Positions 62,336-64,000 of a stretch of 64,000 nt of DNA are shown here, one piece after another. Every line of letters begins with the position of its first letter. The first letter of the stretch is position 1. The DNA is from JBFWUM01 sp050247255 (lineage in GTDB: Bacteria > Acidobacteriota > Vicinamibacteria > Vicinamibacterales > UBA2999), in contig JBFWUM010000012.1 of the NCBI GenBank assembly GCA_050247255.1, positions 22,908 to 86,907 of the forward strand. The letters run 5' to 3'. The position numbers and the translations under genes were made by a program. Under the pieces are notes generated by a model. The model was not told the DNA's origin, ran no database searches, and saw nothing but the letters and a program-made list of their open reading frames with translations.

Positions 62336-63277
62336 CTACTCCCGAATCGCCGGCGCCTGCCTCGGCCATAGCATCGAGGCGCCCGTGGCGGCGCCCAGCA
62401 CGCCGACGATCACGGCAAGGGACACGCCGATAGGCACGTGGTAGACGTCGGCCAGCAGCATCTTGATCCCGACGAACACCAGCACCGTCGACAGCCCCAG
62501 CTTCAGGTAGTGGAACCGCTCGATCACGTCGGCCAGCAGGAAGTACAGCGCCCGCAGGCCAAGGATTGCGAACACGTTGGAGCTGTAAACGATGAAGGGG
62601 TCCTGGGTCACGGCGAAAATCGCCGGGATCGAGTCGACCGCGAAGATCAGGTCAGTGGTCTCCACCAGCGCGAGCACCACGAACAGCGGCGTCGCGGCGA
62701 GCCAGCGCGCGCCGCCCTGCTCCAGTCGCACGAAGAACGCCTGGCCGTGGTAGTCCGGCGTCACCGGCAGCAGCCGCCGTACGAGCCGGATGACCGGATT
62801 GTTGGCCACCTCGAAGTCGTGCTCGACGTGCATGGCCATCCGGATCCCGGTGATCACGAGGAAGGCGCCAAAGACATAGAGCACCCAGTGGAACTGCTCG
62901 ATGAGGTAGGCGCCCGCCGCGATCATCCCGCCGCGCATCACCAGCGCGCCGAGGACGCCCCAGAACAGGATCCGATGCTGGTATTTCGCAGGAACGCGGA
63001 ACGTGGTGAAGATGAGGACGAAGACGAAGATGTTGTCGACCGAGAGCGCCTTCTCGATCACGTAGCCGGTGAAGTACTCCAGGCCGGCGGTGCGCCCCAT
63101 CCACACGTAGACCCCGGCGCCGAACAGCAGCGCCAGCGCGACCCAGGCGACGCTCCACGCCGCCGCCTCGCGCGGCCGGACCTCATGCGCCTCCCGGTGG
63201 AAGACGAACAGGTCGATGGCCAGCATGGCCAGGACGAAGAGGTTGAACAGGCCCCATAACCACAGCGGATCGCTCAT
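62336..63277 (-). CDS. TerC-family membrane protein, probable Mn2+ exporter
   Basis: GAGGAG just upstream and the riboswitch before it fix the ATG at 63277; a longer frame would read through the riboswitch. The 313-residue protein has about nine hydrophobic segments. The family's acidic membrane motifs are in EKALSVDNIFVFVLIF and ETTDLIFAVDSIPAIFAVT. TerC proteins of this kind (Alx, MeeF/MeeY type) export manganese. The yybP-ykoY riboswitch in front supports this directly. Under the usual scheme high Mn2+ turns the gene on. Confidence 0.95.
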   Translation of the reverse strand: MSDPLWLWGLFNLFVLAMLAIDLFVFHREAHEVRPREAAAWSVAWVALALLFGAGVYVWMGRTAGLEYFTGYVIEKALSVDNIFVFVLIFTTFRVPAKYQHRILFWGVLGALVMRGGMIAAGAYLIEQFHWVLYVFGAFLVITGIRMAMHVEHDFEVANNPVIRLVRRLLPVTPDYHGQAFFVRLEQGGARWLAATPLFVVLALVETTDLIFAVDSIPAIFAVTQDPFIVYSSNVFAILGLRALYFLLADVIERFHYLKLGLSTVLVFVGIKMLLADVYHVPIGVSLAVIVGVLGAATGASMLWPRQAPAIRE

Positions 63278-63294
63278 CCGGCTCCTCGAGACGC

Positions 63295-63349
63295 AAAAAA
63301 GGCGAGACCCTCGCACGGGGCTTTCGCCACTCGTTGCGAAGGTCTCGCC
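63295..63349 (-). terminator. Intrinsic terminator of the riboswitch expression platform
   Basis: On the minus strand GGCGAGACCTTCGCA pairs with TGCGAGGGTCTCGCC (15 pairs, one of them G-U), and TTTTTT follows. The 5' arm contains the ACCTTC that closes aptamer helix P1, so the terminator and the Mn2+-bound aptamer exclude each other. Confidence 0.9.
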
Positions 63350-63445
63350 TTGATCCCTGAGGAACCCGGCCGAACCGTGCGCACGTCGTGCGCAGTCTTG
63401 ACGATTCGGCCGCGCGGCCACCCGGCCGCGTAGCTACTCCCCTTC
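63338..63445 (-). promoter_or_regulatory. yybP-ykoY manganese riboswitch
   Basis: The minus strand reads GAAGGGGAGTAGCTACG, then a long GC hairpin, then ATCGTCAAGACTGCGCACGA, another hairpin and GGCGAGACCTTC. GGGGAGTAGC, the internal TCGTCA and the closing GAGACCTT are the conserved blocks of the yybP-ykoY class. GAAGG and CCTTC form P1. The element directly precedes a TerC gene, its classic target, and is followed by an overlapping terminator, giving transcriptional control. Confidence 0.9.
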
Positions 63446-63557
63446 TTCGGCCTCCAGACTACTACAAGTGACGGAAATCGCCCCGCTCACGGGAATCTCA
63501 CCTCCCGCTCACCGGCCGATCAAGACTTATCCCCGCAGCCGGCGCATGCTGTCGCCC

Positions 63558-64000
63558 ATGACACGCCCCACGCCGTTGGCCACCCTGGCCGCTCTCGCCG
63601 CCCTGTCGCTCGCCGCCTGTGATCCGGCGTTCGAGCAGACGACCACCCCACAGCCCATCCGCCCGGCTGCCAGCAGTGCGCTTCCACCCCACCCGCACTC
63701 GGCGCTGCTTTACGGCCGCGTCGTCGCCGACGGCGGCACGTGGGAAGGCCGGCTGCGCTGGGGCAAGGGCGACCAGGAGGCCTCCTGGAGCGACCTCTTC
63801 GACGGTTGGAAGGACGACAACCTCTGGGCCCAGTACGCGCCGGGCGGCGAGCCGGAGCGCCGGCTGGAGGTCTTCGGCTTCGAGTTCGGGCCGGATCCGT
63901 CGCCGTTTGCGCGGATGTTCGCGGCCCCGTTCGGCGACATCGCCCGCGTCCGGACGTCCTTCTCCCAGGTGGAGGTCGTCCTCAAGAGCGGCACGTCGGT
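63558..64000 (+). CDS. Lipoprotein of unknown function, 3' end cut by window
   Basis: An ATG at 63558 (another in frame at 63546) starts a lipoprotein signal with lipobox LAAC (MTRPTPLATLAALAALSLAAC). The visible 147 residues contain YGRVVADGGTWEGRLRWG and QEASWSDLFDGWKDDN, a stretch I associate with conserved acidobacterial proteins of unknown function. The gene runs off the right edge. It diverges from the TerC gene, and its promoter must lie between about 63450 and 63545. The role is unknown. Confidence 0.75.
   Translation, partial: MTRPTPLATLAALAALSLAACDPAFEQTTTPQPIRPAASSALPPHPHSALLYGRVVADGGTWEGRLRWGKGDQEASWSDLFDGWKDDNLWAQYAPGGEPERRLEVFGFEFGPDPSPFARMFAAPFGDIARVRTSFSQVEVVLKSGTS

Noticed and set aside
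62336..63421. A longer TerC start at 63421
   Set aside because: The extra 48 codons read through the riboswitch and terminator; the ATG at 63277 has a good ribosome-binding site.
1..64000. CRISPR arrays, tRNA or rRNA genes, integrases or prophage genes
   Set aside because: None was seen; no regularly spaced repeats, cloverleaf-like sequences or mobile-element proteins are recognisable in the window.

Overview
The window is about 68% GC and almost fully coding. The gene families point to an acidobacterium, most likely of the class Vicinamibacteria: TonB-dependent receptors with an N-terminal carboxypeptidase-regulatory-like domain, a CBM9/DUF5916 outer-membrane protein, a planctomycete-cytochrome/DUF1553 protein paired with DUF1501, a DUF1592/DUF1552 pair, PQQ dehydrogenases, and many Tat- or Sec-exported enzymes. 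The taxon is an inference from gene content; there is no rRNA or tRNA in the window.

Layout. (1) 1-12535 is a catabolic island. It starts with a partial [2Fe-2S] subunit of a molybdenum hydroxylase. A LysR gene follows, with a DapA-like aldolase plus MFS transporter operon on one side (minus strand) and a nine-gene plus-strand operon on the other (ornithine-cyclodeaminase-like enzyme, NHL propeller, cytochrome c, frameshifted PQQ dehydrogenase, three cupin-type proteins, SCP2-like protein, alpha/beta hydrolase). A 29-bp element lies in inverted copies at the two ends of lysR, each facing one of these operons. (2) 12541-34067 is one continuous minus-strand run: TonB receptor, PSD1/DUF1553 protein, DUF1501 protein, long beta-propeller, MBL hydrolase, sodium:solute symporter, short beta-propeller, UAAP1, UAAP2, biotin-dependent urea/guanidine carboxylase and allophanate hydrolase, with no gap over about 20 bases, followed by a sigma-54 activator. 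The last four enzymes are the known guanidine-to-ammonia route (carboxylase, carboxyguanidine deiminase, allophanate hydrolase). The genes in front look like an uptake and periplasmic processing module feeding it. (3) 34441-36627 is a divergent DUF5916 gene. (4) 36904-49146 is a second minus-strand run of nine genes: DUF1592, DUF1552, ankyrin protein, cytochrome c, arylformamidase-like hydrolase, acetamidase/formamidase, gamma-glutamyltransferase, oxalate/formate-type MFS, TauE/SafE. It diverges from a second TonB receptor (49906-52806). (5) 53396-59929 holds a GAF-fused alpha-glucan phosphorylase divergent from a four-gene set (small winged-helix-like protein, circularly permuted ATP-grasp, alpha-E protein, transglutaminase). 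(6) 59946-64000 holds glycerol kinase, an SDR, a TerC protein behind a yybP-ykoY (Mn2+) riboswitch, and a partial lipoprotein.

The main new observation is regulatory and joins regions 2 and 4. I read -24/-12 (sigma-54) promoters in front of the sigma-54 activator, both TonB receptors and the DUF1592 operon. A repeated dyad, roughly RRACA-N4-TGTYS, lies about 100 bases upstream of three of these promoters and about 210 bases upstream of the fourth. The simplest model is a sigma-54 regulon in which the encoded activator controls two TonB-linked systems for nitrogen-rich or amide-containing compounds. A 346-bp near-perfect repeat, including the last 38 codons of the DUF5916 gene, recurs downstream of the second TonB receptor and suggests that the two receptor loci share ancestry or have recombined.
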